Assembly: GCA_011391735.1 (NCBI GenBank) | Contig: JAABPY010000217.1 | Span: forward strand, 1 to 39,088 | From: Sulfuricurvum sp. | GTDB lineage: Bacteria > Campylobacterota > Campylobacteria > Campylobacterales > Sulfurimonadaceae | DNA: 39,088 nt | Reading direction: 5' to 3' | Shown: positions 1 to 9,992 of the stretch, one piece after another | Layout of the letters: each line of letters begins with the position of its first letter | How positions within the stretch are numbered: the first letter of the stretch is position 1 | Made by a program: the position numbers and the translations under genes | The notes under the pieces: model-generated | The model's input: the letters and a program-made list of their open reading frames with translations, nothing else | Databases searched by the model: none | Told to the model about the DNA's origin: nothing

Positions 1-1463
1 GATGCGGAGTCGATGGGGATGCAATTAAATTTACGATGGAGTACGAAAAACTAAGCTACCCCGAAGCACTTGAAAAATTAGCGGCCTCCGTCAATTTTAC
101 CCTCCACTATACGGATAATAACGAGCGTAAAGAGCGTTCAAACCTACTTGAGACGTTAAGCGGATGGTACCAAAAACTTTTAGTCGAAAATACCATTGCT
201 AAAACCTATCTCACGCAACGGGGAATATTTACCTCCAGCATTGAAAAATTTGGTATTGGCTATGCCCCATCTTCTGCTCAAACACTCCGTTTTTTGGAAC
301 AGCACCGTTTTACCCCTCAAGAATCAATTGAACAAGGGGCAATAGGACGAGGAGAGGAGGGGAATTTATTCGCCCGTTTTATCGAACGTATCACCTTCCC
401 TATTTACTCCCCAAGCGGAGCGATTGTTGGTTTTGGAGGGCGTACTATTACGGGGCACCAAGCGAAATATGTCAACTCCTCCCAAAGTCCCCTTTTCAAC
501 AAATCACGCCTACTGTATGCCTATAACCTTGCTCGTGAAACGATTTATAAAAACCGTGAAATTATTGTCACCGAGGGGTATCTTGATGTCATTATGCTCC
601 ACCAAGCAGGATTTACCCACGCCGTAGCAACTTTGGGGACGGCACTCACAGCCGAACACCTCCCACTACTGCGTAAAGGAGAGCCTAAAATTCTCGTTGC
701 CTACGACGGGGATAAAGCAGGACGAACAGCTGCCCTTAAAGCAGCAAAACTGCTCAGTACAGGAGGATTTGACGGAGGTATTATCCTCTTTGGAGAGGGG
801 CTTGATCCCGCCGACATGGTCAAAAATGGACAAATCGAACAACTAAACGCCCTACTACACCACCCTATTTCGTTTATCGAATTTGTTATCACCGAGATTA
901 TCACCAGCTACAATATTAGTGACCCAAGGGCAAAAGAGACGGCTCTCAATGAGATCACTGGGTATCTCAAAACCCTCTCTCCCCTTATGCAAGAAGAGTA
1001 CCGAGGCTTTGTCGCCTCACGTTTGGGCATTTCAACAGCACTCGTGCGACTCTCAGCCCCCTCCTCCACAGTACATCAACCTCTTATTTTTTCCCATCAC
1101 GACATTTGGGAACTTAGTCTTATTAAAACGATTTTGGAGCGTCCTCAAATCACCGATTCACTCCTTGATTTTATCGATCCCACTGTATTACAATACCACG
1201 GGAGTGAACTCTTAGCTGCACTAAATGGGGAAGATGATCCGAGGCTAAGTGCCCTTTTAATGGATGATCGGATTCATGTTTTTGAAGGAGACATGGGAAT
1301 TAGGGCGGAACTTATCACTTTCTTAACCCAACATTACAACCGAGAACTAAAAAAAATAGCCTCTCAACCTTCGGTATCATTCGATGAAAAATCGTACAGT
1401 ATCCGTCAAATTCGCGATAAAATTACGCGACTAAAACGGGGTGAACTTGTACCGCTTACGTAA
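1..1463 (+). CDS. dnaG: DNA primase DnaG, 5' end outside window
   Basis: DnaG makes the RNA primers that start Okazaki fragments at the replication fork. The reading frame is open from base 3, so the gene starts before the window. The first codons read CGVDGDAIKF, which fits the last cysteine strand of the CHC2 zinc-binding domain. The primase core follows, with the TOPRIM motifs VTEGYLDVI (near base 570, carrying the metal-binding Glu) and VAYDGDKAGR (near base 700, with the Asp-x-Asp pair). The C-terminal part (about 950-1463) is the less conserved helicase-binding region. About 486 codons are present; the family is usually 550-600 aa, so roughly 60-100 N-terminal residues are missing. The next gene begins 12 bases after the stop and is probably co-transcribed. 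The identification is firm; the true start cannot be seen. Confidence 0.96.
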   Translation, partial: CGVDGDAIKFTMEYEKLSYPEALEKLAASVNFTLHYTDNNERKERSNLLETLSGWYQKLLVENTIAKTYLTQRGIFTSSIEKFGIGYAPSSAQTLRFLEQHRFTPQESIEQGAIGRGEEGNLFARFIERITFPIYSPSGAIVGFGGRTITGHQAKYVNSSQSPLFNKSRLLYAYNLARETIYKNREIIVTEGYLDVIMLHQAGFTHAVATLGTALTAEHLPLLRKGEPKILVAYDGDKAGRTAALKAAKLLSTGGFDGGIILFGEGLDPADMVKNGQIEQLNALLHHPISFIEFVITEIITSYNISDPRAKETALNEITGYLKTLSPLMQEEYRGFVASRLGISTALVRLSAPSSTVHQPLIFSHHDIWELSLIKTILERPQITDSLLDFIDPTVLQYHGSELLAALNGEDDPRLSALLMDDRIHVFEGDMGIRAELITFLTQHYNRELKKIASQPSVSFDEKSYSIRQIRDKITRLKRGELVPLT

Positions 1464-1475
1464 AAAGGAAATTAT

Positions 1476-2450
1476 ATGAAAGCTATCGCTTTATTTAGTG
1501 GTGGACTTGATTCAACATTGGCGATGAAAATCATCATCGACCAAGGAATTGAGGTCATTGCCTGCAATATTAATACAGGATTTGGTTCAACCAAGGATCG
1601 TCTCACTCATATGAAAAATATGTGCAACCAAGTGGGAGCCGAGTTTCGAAGTATTGATATTCAAGAGGAATACATCGAACAAATACTCTTTACCCCCAAA
1701 TACGGTTACGGTAAAAACTTCAACCCCTGCATCGACTGTCATGGTAAAATGTTTGAAGTGGCAAAGCGGGTTATGCAGGAGTGGGGGGCTAGTTTTCTCA
1801 TTAGTGGTGAAGTGTTGGGTCAGCGTCCTATGAGCCAAAATGGGGAATCCCTCCAAAAAGTCCTTGATTTGAGTAATTGTGAGGGGTTATTATTGCGTCC
1901 ATTAAGTGCCCAAGCGTTAACACCGACAATTCCTGAAATAGAGGGTTGGGTCAATCGGGATAAACTTGAAAACATCGTGGGGCGTAATCGTGATCGTCAA
2001 CTAGAGCTAGTAAAGAAATTTGAACTCAAAGATTACGAAGGACCAGGGGGTGGATGTCTCCTCACCGATGAACATTTCTCTCGTAAAATTCGAGATTTCA
2101 TCGCCTATGATCCCCACTTTGTCAAAGCCGATATTCCCACCCTCAAATACGGTCGTCAGCTACGACTTCCCGATGGGGCAAAACTTATTATTGGGCGCAA
2201 TGAAGAGGAAAATAGAATACTTGAGACAATTGAGAATAAAAAATACACCCCTATTTCTACCCAACTCTTTGGTCCTTATTCCTTAATTTCAGCCAATTCA
2301 ACCAAATCAGACAAAATTTTAGCCACAAAAATTATTTTGGCATACTGTAAACCCACTTTTAGTGGTGAACAAACATTCACGATTGGAGAAGATAAAGTCA
2401 CTACCCTTTGTGATCTAAATCGTAGCGATGCCGCAAAGTATTTTATTTAA
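1476..2450 (+). CDS. PP-loop ATPase of the MnmA/ThiI-like type (putative tRNA thiolation)
   Basis: The 324-aa protein opens with a PP-loop nucleotide-binding motif, SGGLDST at residues 8-14. PP-loop enzymes adenylate a substrate carbonyl, as in tRNA 2-thiouridine or 4-thiouridine synthesis. A CIDCH motif lies near residue 86, and a GPGGGCLLTDEHFSRK block near residue 190 resembles the region after the PP-loop domain in a group of bacterial proteins often labelled ThiI-like or DUF814-associated. It lacks the THUMP domain of classical ThiI and is not the canonical MnmA. An ATG with GGA upstream starts it 12 bases after dnaG. To my recollection, a dnaG-linked PP-loop gene is also found in Helicobacter. 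Role in sulfur transfer to tRNA is inference; PP-loop membership is clear from sequence. Confidence 0.8.
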   Translation: MKAIALFSGGLDSTLAMKIIIDQGIEVIACNINTGFGSTKDRLTHMKNMCNQVGAEFRSIDIQEEYIEQILFTPKYGYGKNFNPCIDCHGKMFEVAKRVMQEWGASFLISGEVLGQRPMSQNGESLQKVLDLSNCEGLLLRPLSAQALTPTIPEIEGWVNRDKLENIVGRNRDRQLELVKKFELKDYEGPGGGCLLTDEHFSRKIRDFIAYDPHFVKADIPTLKYGRQLRLPDGAKLIIGRNEEENRILETIENKKYTPISTQLFGPYSLISANSTKSDKILATKIILAYCKPTFSGEQTFTIGEDKVTTLCDLNRSDAAKYFI

Positions 2451-2495
2451 TAATGTGTTATACTGCTTAAAAATTATTAAAGAGGGGAATTAAGA

Positions 2496-2912
2496 ATGGC
2501 AGGAGTATCCTTTTCATTTAATAATTTCAAACCATTAGTTGATCTTAATATCGGAATTGCAAAACGGTTGGATGAGAATCGAGCAGAGAGTTTTACTTTA
2601 CTCTTTTGTGATTTTTCTACAATTTCAAAAGAGTTAATTGCGTCTAGCCTCTCAGCTCTCTTGCGAACTTCTGATTCAATTCTTCATTATGAAAATTATT
2701 ATTTTTTTGTTATGCCCTACACCGATCGATATGGGTGTAAAATTGTTAAACAGATGATAGACGATCTTTTTATGACATCCATCCCTTCAACAGAAGTCTG
2801 CTACCCTGTAAATGGTGAAAATACAATTGAATTATTTGATTCACTCTACGTTGAAACCAAAAAAATAAAAAATATACATTTAGAATGTCTTTACATCGCA
2901 CTTACGAAGTAA
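2496..2912 (+). CDS. Small protein resembling a degenerate GGDEF-like fold
   Basis: This 138-aa protein has no signal peptide and no membrane segment. Residues 33-93 follow the pattern of a diguanylate-cyclase core: a hydrophobic strand ending in CDF, a helix, LLRTSDSILHYENYYF, then VMPYTDRYGCKIVKQMI. In the position where GGDEF would stand, the protein reads ENYYF, so no catalytic or metal-binding residues remain. I infer a non-catalytic relative that might act as a protein-interaction or regulatory module. It has an ATG with AGGGGAA upstream, and a TATACT hexamer near 2459 could be its own -10. It is convergent with the next minus-strand gene, with 13 bases between the stops. The gene is well supported; the family assignment is tentative and needs a profile or structure comparison. 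Confidence 0.65.
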   Translation: MAGVSFSFNNFKPLVDLNIGIAKRLDENRAESFTLLFCDFSTISKELIASSLSALLRTSDSILHYENYYFFVMPYTDRYGCKIVKQMIDDLFMTSIPSTEVCYPVNGENTIELFDSLYVETKKIKNIHLECLYIALTK

Positions 2913-2925
2913 GGCTACCCTTTTT

Positions 2926-3474
2926 TTATTGTCGAAGGATAACAGGCTCAAATCTGTAATAAGATGACGTTGCATAAAAATTAATTGCATCAGAAATTTC
3001 ATCTCTTCTCATCTCTCGTTTTTGTAGTGGGGGGGAAACTATAGAAGTGGGAATAATCACCTTAGGAATAGCTATAAGAGGTGTTTCCTGCGCAATTACA
3101 GGCGTTGTCGCTACAGGTACAGGAGAAGGCTCAGTTAAGACGATGGATGTAGTATTAGAATCATGGAGAGGTGTTTCACTACTTACAGTACGATTAACAA
3201 GACGTACAAAAGCATCTTTAGTGACAGTAGTACGTACTTTTTTAAGTGCTGGTTGGGCTTGCTTAACATCTTTATACTCTCCGAGAGTAACAATAAATTT
3301 TCCCTCTTCAACTTTTTTATAAATTGCCAAACCCGTTTTCTTTAACTTTGCATCAAAAGTATCTGTTATCGATTTTTCATGAACCGCACTAATCACCTGC
3401 ACGGTAACATCTTTTGTTTCGCTAGCCAAGAGAATATTTACCACCCCCACCATCAACAATATCCATTTTTTCAT
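2926..3474 (-). CDS. Periplasmic SPOR-like domain protein
   Basis: The 182-aa product starts with a Sec signal peptide (MKKWILLMVGVVNILLAS, cleavage likely after residue 18). A region of about 75 residues follows: VTVQVISAVHEK, YKKVEEGKFIVTLGEYKD, QAQPALKKVR. This matches the alpha/beta rhythm of a SPOR peptidoglycan-binding repeat, including the typical 'yrV.iGpf.....A......' strand-helix pattern. The remainder is a Pro/Thr/Val-rich low-complexity stretch and a charged tail ending in a short aromatic segment. SPOR domains bind denuded glycan strands, often at division sites, so an envelope role is plausible. It stands alone on this strand. Confidence that it is a real exported protein is good; the SPOR call is by eye. 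Confidence 0.65.
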   Translation of the reverse strand: MKKWILLMVGVVNILLASETKDVTVQVISAVHEKSITDTFDAKLKKTGLAIYKKVEEGKFIVTLGEYKDVKQAQPALKKVRTTVTKDAFVRLVNRTVSSETPLHDSNTTSIVLTEPSPVPVATTPVIAQETPLIAIPKVIIPTSIVSPPLQKREMRRDEISDAINFYATSSYYRFEPVILRQ

Positions 3475-3607
3475 TTTAACTACACCTTTTATTTATCATC
3501 ACTGACACCATATCGACATTGCCCCTAAAAAACTTTAAATTCTCACCCAAACAAAAATTAAGTACAGAAAGGGCATAATTTCAATTCCCAACCAAAAGAA
3601 CTCTTTT

Positions 3608-3683
3608 GGGCCCTTAGCTCAGCTGGGAGAGCGCGTCGCTGGCAGCGACGAGGTCAGCGGTTCGATCCCGCTAGGGTCCACCA
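3608..3683 (+). tRNA. tRNA-Ala, anticodon GGC
   Basis: The 76 bases fold into a standard cloverleaf. The acceptor stem pairs GGGCCCT with AGGGTCC, the D stem is GCTC/GAGC, the anticodon stem is CGTCG/CGACG with loop CTGGCAG, and the T stem is AGCGG/CCGCT around TTCGATC. The anticodon is GGC, which reads GCC alanine codons. Position 3-70 is a G-U wobble, the main identity element for alanyl-tRNA synthetase, which confirms alanine independently. The 3' CCA is encoded. The gene stands alone between a minus-strand gene and a plus-strand lipoprotein gene. A CATAAT hexamer at 3574-3579 could be its -10. Confidence 0.97.
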
Positions 3684-3752
3684 ATCTATCATTTAACCCC
3701 CTCTCATCAAATACCAATAAAACGGCTACAATATCAAAAAAGGAAACCAAAA

Positions 3753-4547
3753 ATGAAACAATTTTTAATTTTTCTATTGGCAATACTACTTTTGGAAGGA
3801 TGCGTTCCTCAACCTTCTACGACATCTCCAAAAAGTTGTATGAATGCTACACAATTAAATTCGTATAGCTATGAATACCTATCTCGCGTGGCTAAACTTC
3901 TACGTGAAGATAAAAAGAGTCTCGAATCCTTTGAGATATTTATCAATGCGCTAAAAGGGACAGTGGATAACTATTCCAAAATGATCAAATCGAGCGTTTA
4001 TATCAGTAATGTTGTCCGTTATCTACCAATTCCTTACGCAGGAGAAGTATCTAATACCACCAAACTTATTTCTAAAACTGTTTTAAATTTGGGGGGTGCT
4101 GCTGGAGCCCTTAATCGTTATAAAAATAGTTCTGATATTTTTTTAGAAAATTTTGACAAACTGAGTCCAACAAATGCTAAAGCATCCGAAATAGCTAAAG
4201 TAGCAATCTACGCCGATACCAAACTATTAGCGGATGCAAATGATCTTCAAATGGCATTAAGAGAGATTTCCGCTTCCACAGCGATGATGGCAGCAACAAC
4301 ACAAAGTATTGCCGATACACTTGATGCAACCAGTGGATATTTCAATCAAGCAAAAAGTTGGGCAGGGCTATCTCAACCTACGGGAGATGATAGTGCAAAA
4401 GTGGTACAAAACCATAATTCAATGAATGCTCGCATTGGACAACTGAACCAAAAAATTACCTCTTTGGGAAACAGTGCCCAAACCTATCGCCTTAATATTG
4501 AAAAAGCTCGCATTTATTCCGAGTTGGCTTTACAGCTTGAAAGCTAA
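3753..4547 (+). CDS. Predicted lipoprotein of unknown function
   Basis: The 264-aa product has a short charged N-terminus, a hydrophobic stretch and a lipobox LLEGC with the acceptor Cys at residue 17, so it should be an envelope lipoprotein. The rest is rich in Ala, Ser, Lys and Asn and appears mostly helical (for example EIAKVAIYADTKLLADANDLQMAL). The C-terminal third (NARIGQLNQKITSLGNSAQTYRLNIEKA) may form a coiled coil. The start has AAGGAAACC upstream. I do not recognise a family. Its stop is only 5 bases from the stop of queF on the other strand. Confidence 0.75.
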   Translation: MKQFLIFLLAILLLEGCVPQPSTTSPKSCMNATQLNSYSYEYLSRVAKLLREDKKSLESFEIFINALKGTVDNYSKMIKSSVYISNVVRYLPIPYAGEVSNTTKLISKTVLNLGGAAGALNRYKNSSDIFLENFDKLSPTNAKASEIAKVAIYADTKLLADANDLQMALREISASTAMMAATTQSIADTLDATSGYFNQAKSWAGLSQPTGDDSAKVVQNHNSMNARIGQLNQKITSLGNSAQTYRLNIEKARIYSELALQLES

Positions 4548-4552
4548 GTTTT

Positions 4553-4936
4553 TTATTTTTTCATCTTTTGACTGTCAATTTCGATCACCGTGTGAACATT
4601 CCCGCGTGGGTAATAATCTGCGACTACTTTGAGGTGCTTAGGAGCGATTTTATTCTCAAAGAGTGAATAGATCTCATTGGCACCGTTTTCGTGCGAAATA
4701 TGACGGTTTCTGAACGAATTAATATAGAGTTTAATAGCTTTGAGTTCTGCAACCCATTTATCGGGAGTATACTCGATAGTAATTGTTGCAAAATCAGGAT
4801 ATCCACTACGGGGACAAAGACAGGTAAACTCAGGTAATGTCACTTTAACCACATAATCACGCTCATGAATATTGGGCCAAATTTCAAAATCTTTTTCAAC
4901 ATCGAAATTTTCAACTATTAGTTCGCCGTATTTCAT
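4553..4936 (-). CDS. queF: NADPH-dependent 7-cyano-7-deazaguanine (preQ0) reductase QueF
   Basis: QueF reduces the nitrile of preQ0 to the aminomethyl group of preQ1, the last step before queuosine precursor insertion into tRNA. The 127-aa length fits the short single-domain type. The active-site stretch FTCLCPRSGYPDFATI (residues about 37-52) holds the nucleophilic Cys, the SG-PDF motif and the catalytic Asp. A later HENGANEI block (residues about 82-89) carries the conserved His-Glu and Glu used in substrate binding. The start codon overlaps the stop of the upstream gene as ATGA (4933-4936), which implies translational coupling. It is the last gene of a gyrB - GGDEF/EAL-like - queF run. No preQ1 riboswitch can fit upstream because there is no leader. 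The identification is firm. Confidence 0.95.
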   Translation of the reverse strand: MKYGELIVENFDVEKDFEIWPNIHERDYVVKVTLPEFTCLCPRSGYPDFATITIEYTPDKWVAELKAIKLYINSFRNRHISHENGANEIYSLFENKIAPKHLKVVADYYPRGNVHTVIEIDSQKMKK

Positions 4937-6348
4937 TCTAGTACCTCTTTTATAATTATATTAACAGGGGTAATTTTACCGTGATAATTCCCCTGTCGGT
5001 AGTTAATTTTTAGCTTTTTAGCAATTTTGTCACTTTCATCCTCTTCGATCATCCCAATCCATGTTGTAGCACCGCATAAATGTGCCGTAATATTAAGCCC
5101 TTGAATAATATTTTGATACTTTTCTTCTTTTATATGACGTGAATACAGAGGATCAAAACGGACAAAATCAACTTGAAATTCTTTAAGATACATCAACGTT
5201 GTATGATTTCCCCCCAAACGATCCAACCCAATTTTATATCCTACCGCACGATATTGGGCGATTTGTTCACGAAAACGTTCGATATGGGGGCAGTACTCTT
5301 TTTCATCCAGCAACAAGACAACTTTATTTTTCGCCTCAGGGTAATGTTGCAATAGTTCCAACGCATACTGAAAAAACAGACTGTTACGCAAGGTTACGGC
5401 TGAGAGAGAAATAATATGACAAACGACCCCTTGAGATGCCATTGTAATTACAATTTTTAAAAGATGTTCTTCGTACTCCCTAATTTTTCCAATACGATTT
5501 AAAAAAGGGATAAATCGACTTTGATGAATTAACTGTCCCTTGTCATCAATAAGCTTGAATATCACTTCAACGATTGAAGCTACGTCACAACATATTATTT
5601 GTGTCGCAACAGAATAACGGTGATGCTCTAATGCCTCTAATACTAAAAATTCAAGTTTTGCGGGGACAATGGCATCTCCCTCATCTTCTATTTTTTTATC
5701 TTTTTGGGCATATTGAAGTTCGTATAAGCGTGTTATCACCTCTTCTTGTTGTTTGAAAAATTTGGTATCCAATACAACTGCTGAAAATGCAACTTCAATT
5801 TCAGCAATACTATTTTCTTGATATTTGGTACAAAAAAGCTCTATTATGGAACTGTAATTTTCTTTTTCACCGGTAAGTAAAAGGATAAAACTACCCCCTT
5901 TATATTTACAAATAGGGAGTTTTTTAATCTCTTTTAGGGCAAAAAAATCATTAATTTGGATAACAGCCTCTTTTAAAATAAGATCCCCATTTTTCATCCC
6001 ATACCCCTCATTAATAAGGGAAAGATTATCAATAGTGATCATAACAAGGGTACAGGTTTGCGTTTTACCCCAACGATTATAGAGTTTAAAAAAATATTCA
6101 GGGGTAAAAGTATGGGTAACGGAGTCGGTTATGTGTTCATAACTACTTTGATTAATTAAAAAAAAAATAAAATATATTGCCATTGACAACAAAATAAGAG
6201 AGAGAATTATTAAGGATGAAAGGGTTGTATGCAACTGCGAAAAAAGGGTAAAAAGACTCACACCACTGAGTAAAAAGATGGGCAATCCCATCCTAAGTGC
6301 TAATACAAAATGGTGGGAACGCTCTTTTTCTTCTGTATAAAAAGACAA
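4933..6348 (-). CDS. Membrane protein with degenerate GGDEF and EAL domains
   Basis: The 471-aa protein has two N-terminal membrane segments (about residues 17-37 and 44-65), a GGDEF-like domain (about 75-215) and an EAL-like domain (about 230-471). Both look catalytically dead. The cyclase signature is reduced to CKYKGGSF (GG at 151-152, acidic pair lost). In the phosphodiesterase half, the EAL motif reads EVIF, the DDFG position reads LDRLGG (375-380) and the lysine of the KID motif is Arg397. Such proteins usually bind c-di-GMP or a partner instead of turning it over. The start is TTG directly after the gyrB stop TAA, and the stop overlaps queF. A later Met20 is a possible alternative start. 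The domain order is clear; the function is inferred. Confidence 0.78.
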   Translation of the reverse strand: MSFYTEEKERSHHFVLALRMGLPIFLLSGVSLFTLFSQLHTTLSSLIILSLILLSMAIYFIFFLINQSSYEHITDSVTHTFTPEYFFKLYNRWGKTQTCTLVMITIDNLSLINEGYGMKNGDLILKEAVIQINDFFALKEIKKLPICKYKGGSFILLLTGEKENYSSIIELFCTKYQENSIAEIEVAFSAVVLDTKFFKQQEEVITRLYELQYAQKDKKIEDEGDAIVPAKLEFLVLEALEHHRYSVATQIICCDVASIVEVIFKLIDDKGQLIHQSRFIPFLNRIGKIREYEEHLLKIVITMASQGVVCHIISLSAVTLRNSLFFQYALELLQHYPEAKNKVVLLLDEKEYCPHIERFREQIAQYRAVGYKIGLDRLGGNHTTLMYLKEFQVDFVRFDPLYSRHIKEEKYQNIIQGLNITAHLCGATTWIGMIEEDESDKIAKKLKINYRQGNYHGKITPVNIIIKEVLE

Positions 6349-8721
<2,373 letters not shown>

Positions 8722-8735
8722 CTAAAAGAGAAATT

Positions 8736-9803
8736 TTAGATAACTATTGGCATTACAATCGTTTTAAAATTATCACTTTTTAGTACAAAAGGTTGATTGG
8801 ATTCGTTGGCTTCGAGGGTAAATTCATTGGTAGTAATTTGTCCTAAAAAATCTAAAATATAACGGCTATTAATCGCCAATTGAAAAGGAGATTCAAAGCC
8901 ACTTACAATTTCTAATGTCGTTTTTGCTTCAATATTATCATCACTTAAGCTTTCAAATTCAATTGAATCATGTTTAAATACTAATTTTATATCATTTGAT
9001 ATTGTAGTAATTTGTTTGATAGAATTAATAAAAGAACTTTTTTCCAAAGTAATTGAACGGGAAGCTTCTTTGGGGATGATTCGGGTGTAATCAGGGAATT
9101 TTCCGTTAATAAGTTTCGTAAAGAAAAGAGAATTATCAGATTTAATAATTAAATGGGTGTTGTCATAATAAATTTCAATATTATCAGGAAACAATTTTTG
9201 AATTTCAATAATTGCTTTTTTAGGGACAATAATAGAAAGTTCATGATTATTGTGATTTTCTATATGAACTAGCGCAAGACGACGGGTATCCGTGGAGACA
9301 AAATTAATTTGATTAATTTTAATATCAATAAGAGCTCCATTGAGTTCAAATTTTGGATTATTGGTATCAGCTGCGGGTGTGATTTTTTTTAGAGATTCAA
9401 TTAGTATTTGCGAATTGATAGCAATATTTGGTTTTTCTTCGATTGAAGGGAAAAGAGGGAATTCATTACTATTATAAGTAGGTAGTTTAAAGTTGGAACG
9501 TTTTTGACGAATATGAAGGTTATCATTAATAACTTCTAATTCTAGATTTTCATCTTTTAAAATACGAATAATATCAAGCAGCTTTTTACCATTAGCCGTT
9601 ACAGAACCTGCTTGAGTTGTAGTGTGTGCATGGGTATATAACGTAAGTCCTATTTCGTAATCGGTTGCTTTGGTACTTAAAATTTTACCATCAGTACTTA
9701 TAAGAATATGAGAGGTTATTTGTGAAGTATCTTTTTTTTCTAAAAAAGGTTGTAAATGAAGCAGCATATTCTCTAAAACGGACTTATCAATAGTTATTTT
9801 CAT
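8736..9803 (-). CDS. dnaN: DNA polymerase III sliding clamp, beta subunit
   Basis: DnaN forms the ring clamp that tethers polymerase III to DNA and docks mismatch repair and translesion enzymes. The 355-aa length and the pattern of three repeated clamp folds fit. Typical landmarks are TTQAGSVTANGKKLLDIIRIL in domain 1, LNGALIDIK and VSTDTRRLALVHI in domain 2, GKFPDYTRIIP in domain 3, and the end NFKTIVMPIVI. An AAGGAG ribosome site precedes the ATG. It is downstream of dnaA on the same strand, with an origin-like region of 189 bases between them, so it probably has its own promoter or shares the dnaA transcript. Confidence 0.97.
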   Translation of the reverse strand: MKITIDKSVLENMLLHLQPFLEKKDTSQITSHILISTDGKILSTKATDYEIGLTLYTHAHTTTQAGSVTANGKKLLDIIRILKDENLELEVINDNLHIRQKRSNFKLPTYNSNEFPLFPSIEEKPNIAINSQILIESLKKITPAADTNNPKFELNGALIDIKINQINFVSTDTRRLALVHIENHNNHELSIIVPKKAIIEIQKLFPDNIEIYYDNTHLIIKSDNSLFFTKLINGKFPDYTRIIPKEASRSITLEKSSFINSIKQITTISNDIKLVFKHDSIEFESLSDDNIEAKTTLEIVSGFESPFQLAINSRYILDFLGQITTNEFTLEANESNQPFVLKSDNFKTIVMPIVI

Positions 9804-9832
9804 AACGTATCTCCTTATTATTTATATTCTTA

Positions 9833-9854
9833 TAATAGCTAATAGTAGTAGTAA
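9833..9854 (-). other. Candidate DnaA-trio tract (origin unwinding element)
   Basis: Read 3' to 5' on the plus strand from the G5 tract (9855-9859), the bases give AAT, GAT, GAT, GAT, AAT, then a single C, then GAT, AAT. This matches the DnaA-trio consensus (G or A, A, T or A) known from the basal unwinding system of bacterial origins. The tract lies directly next to a GC-only spacer and two same-facing DnaA boxes (9860-9876), the expected order. DnaA bound at the boxes would extend along one strand of this tract and open the duplex. The pattern is seen directly; the function is inferred. Confidence 0.7.
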
Positions 9855-9949
9855 GGGGGTGTGAATGTGTGAATAACTTCATTTAGCACCTTATCCTTGG
9901 GGTGAATAGATGTGATCAAAAGGGAAGTTTTCATTCACACCTATTCACA
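9855..9949. other. DnaA-box cluster between dnaN and dnaA (oriC part)
   Basis: Five boxes of the epsilonproteobacterial type can be seen. They are TGTGAATGT at 9860-9868, TGTGAATAA at 9868-9876 (sharing one base with the first), GGTGAATAG at 9901-9909, TCATTCACA at 9931-9939 and CTATTCACA at 9941-9949. The first two face the DnaA-trio tract across a G5 spacer. The last two are adjacent and face the other way. The dnaA stop is at 9993. I read this as the core of the chromosomal origin, with the unwinding site on the dnaN side. Confidence 0.8.
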
Positions 9950-9992
9950 TCTTGAATTATAGCTTTTTTAAAAACCCTTTACAAATCAAATT

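Noticed and set aside
883-1215. A 110-codon plus-strand frame inside dnaG
   Set aside because: It overlaps the well-supported dnaG frame throughout; it is a shadow frame.
4937-4960. A preQ1 riboswitch before queF
   Set aside because: queF starts inside the end of the upstream gene, so there is no leader in which a riboswitch could fold.
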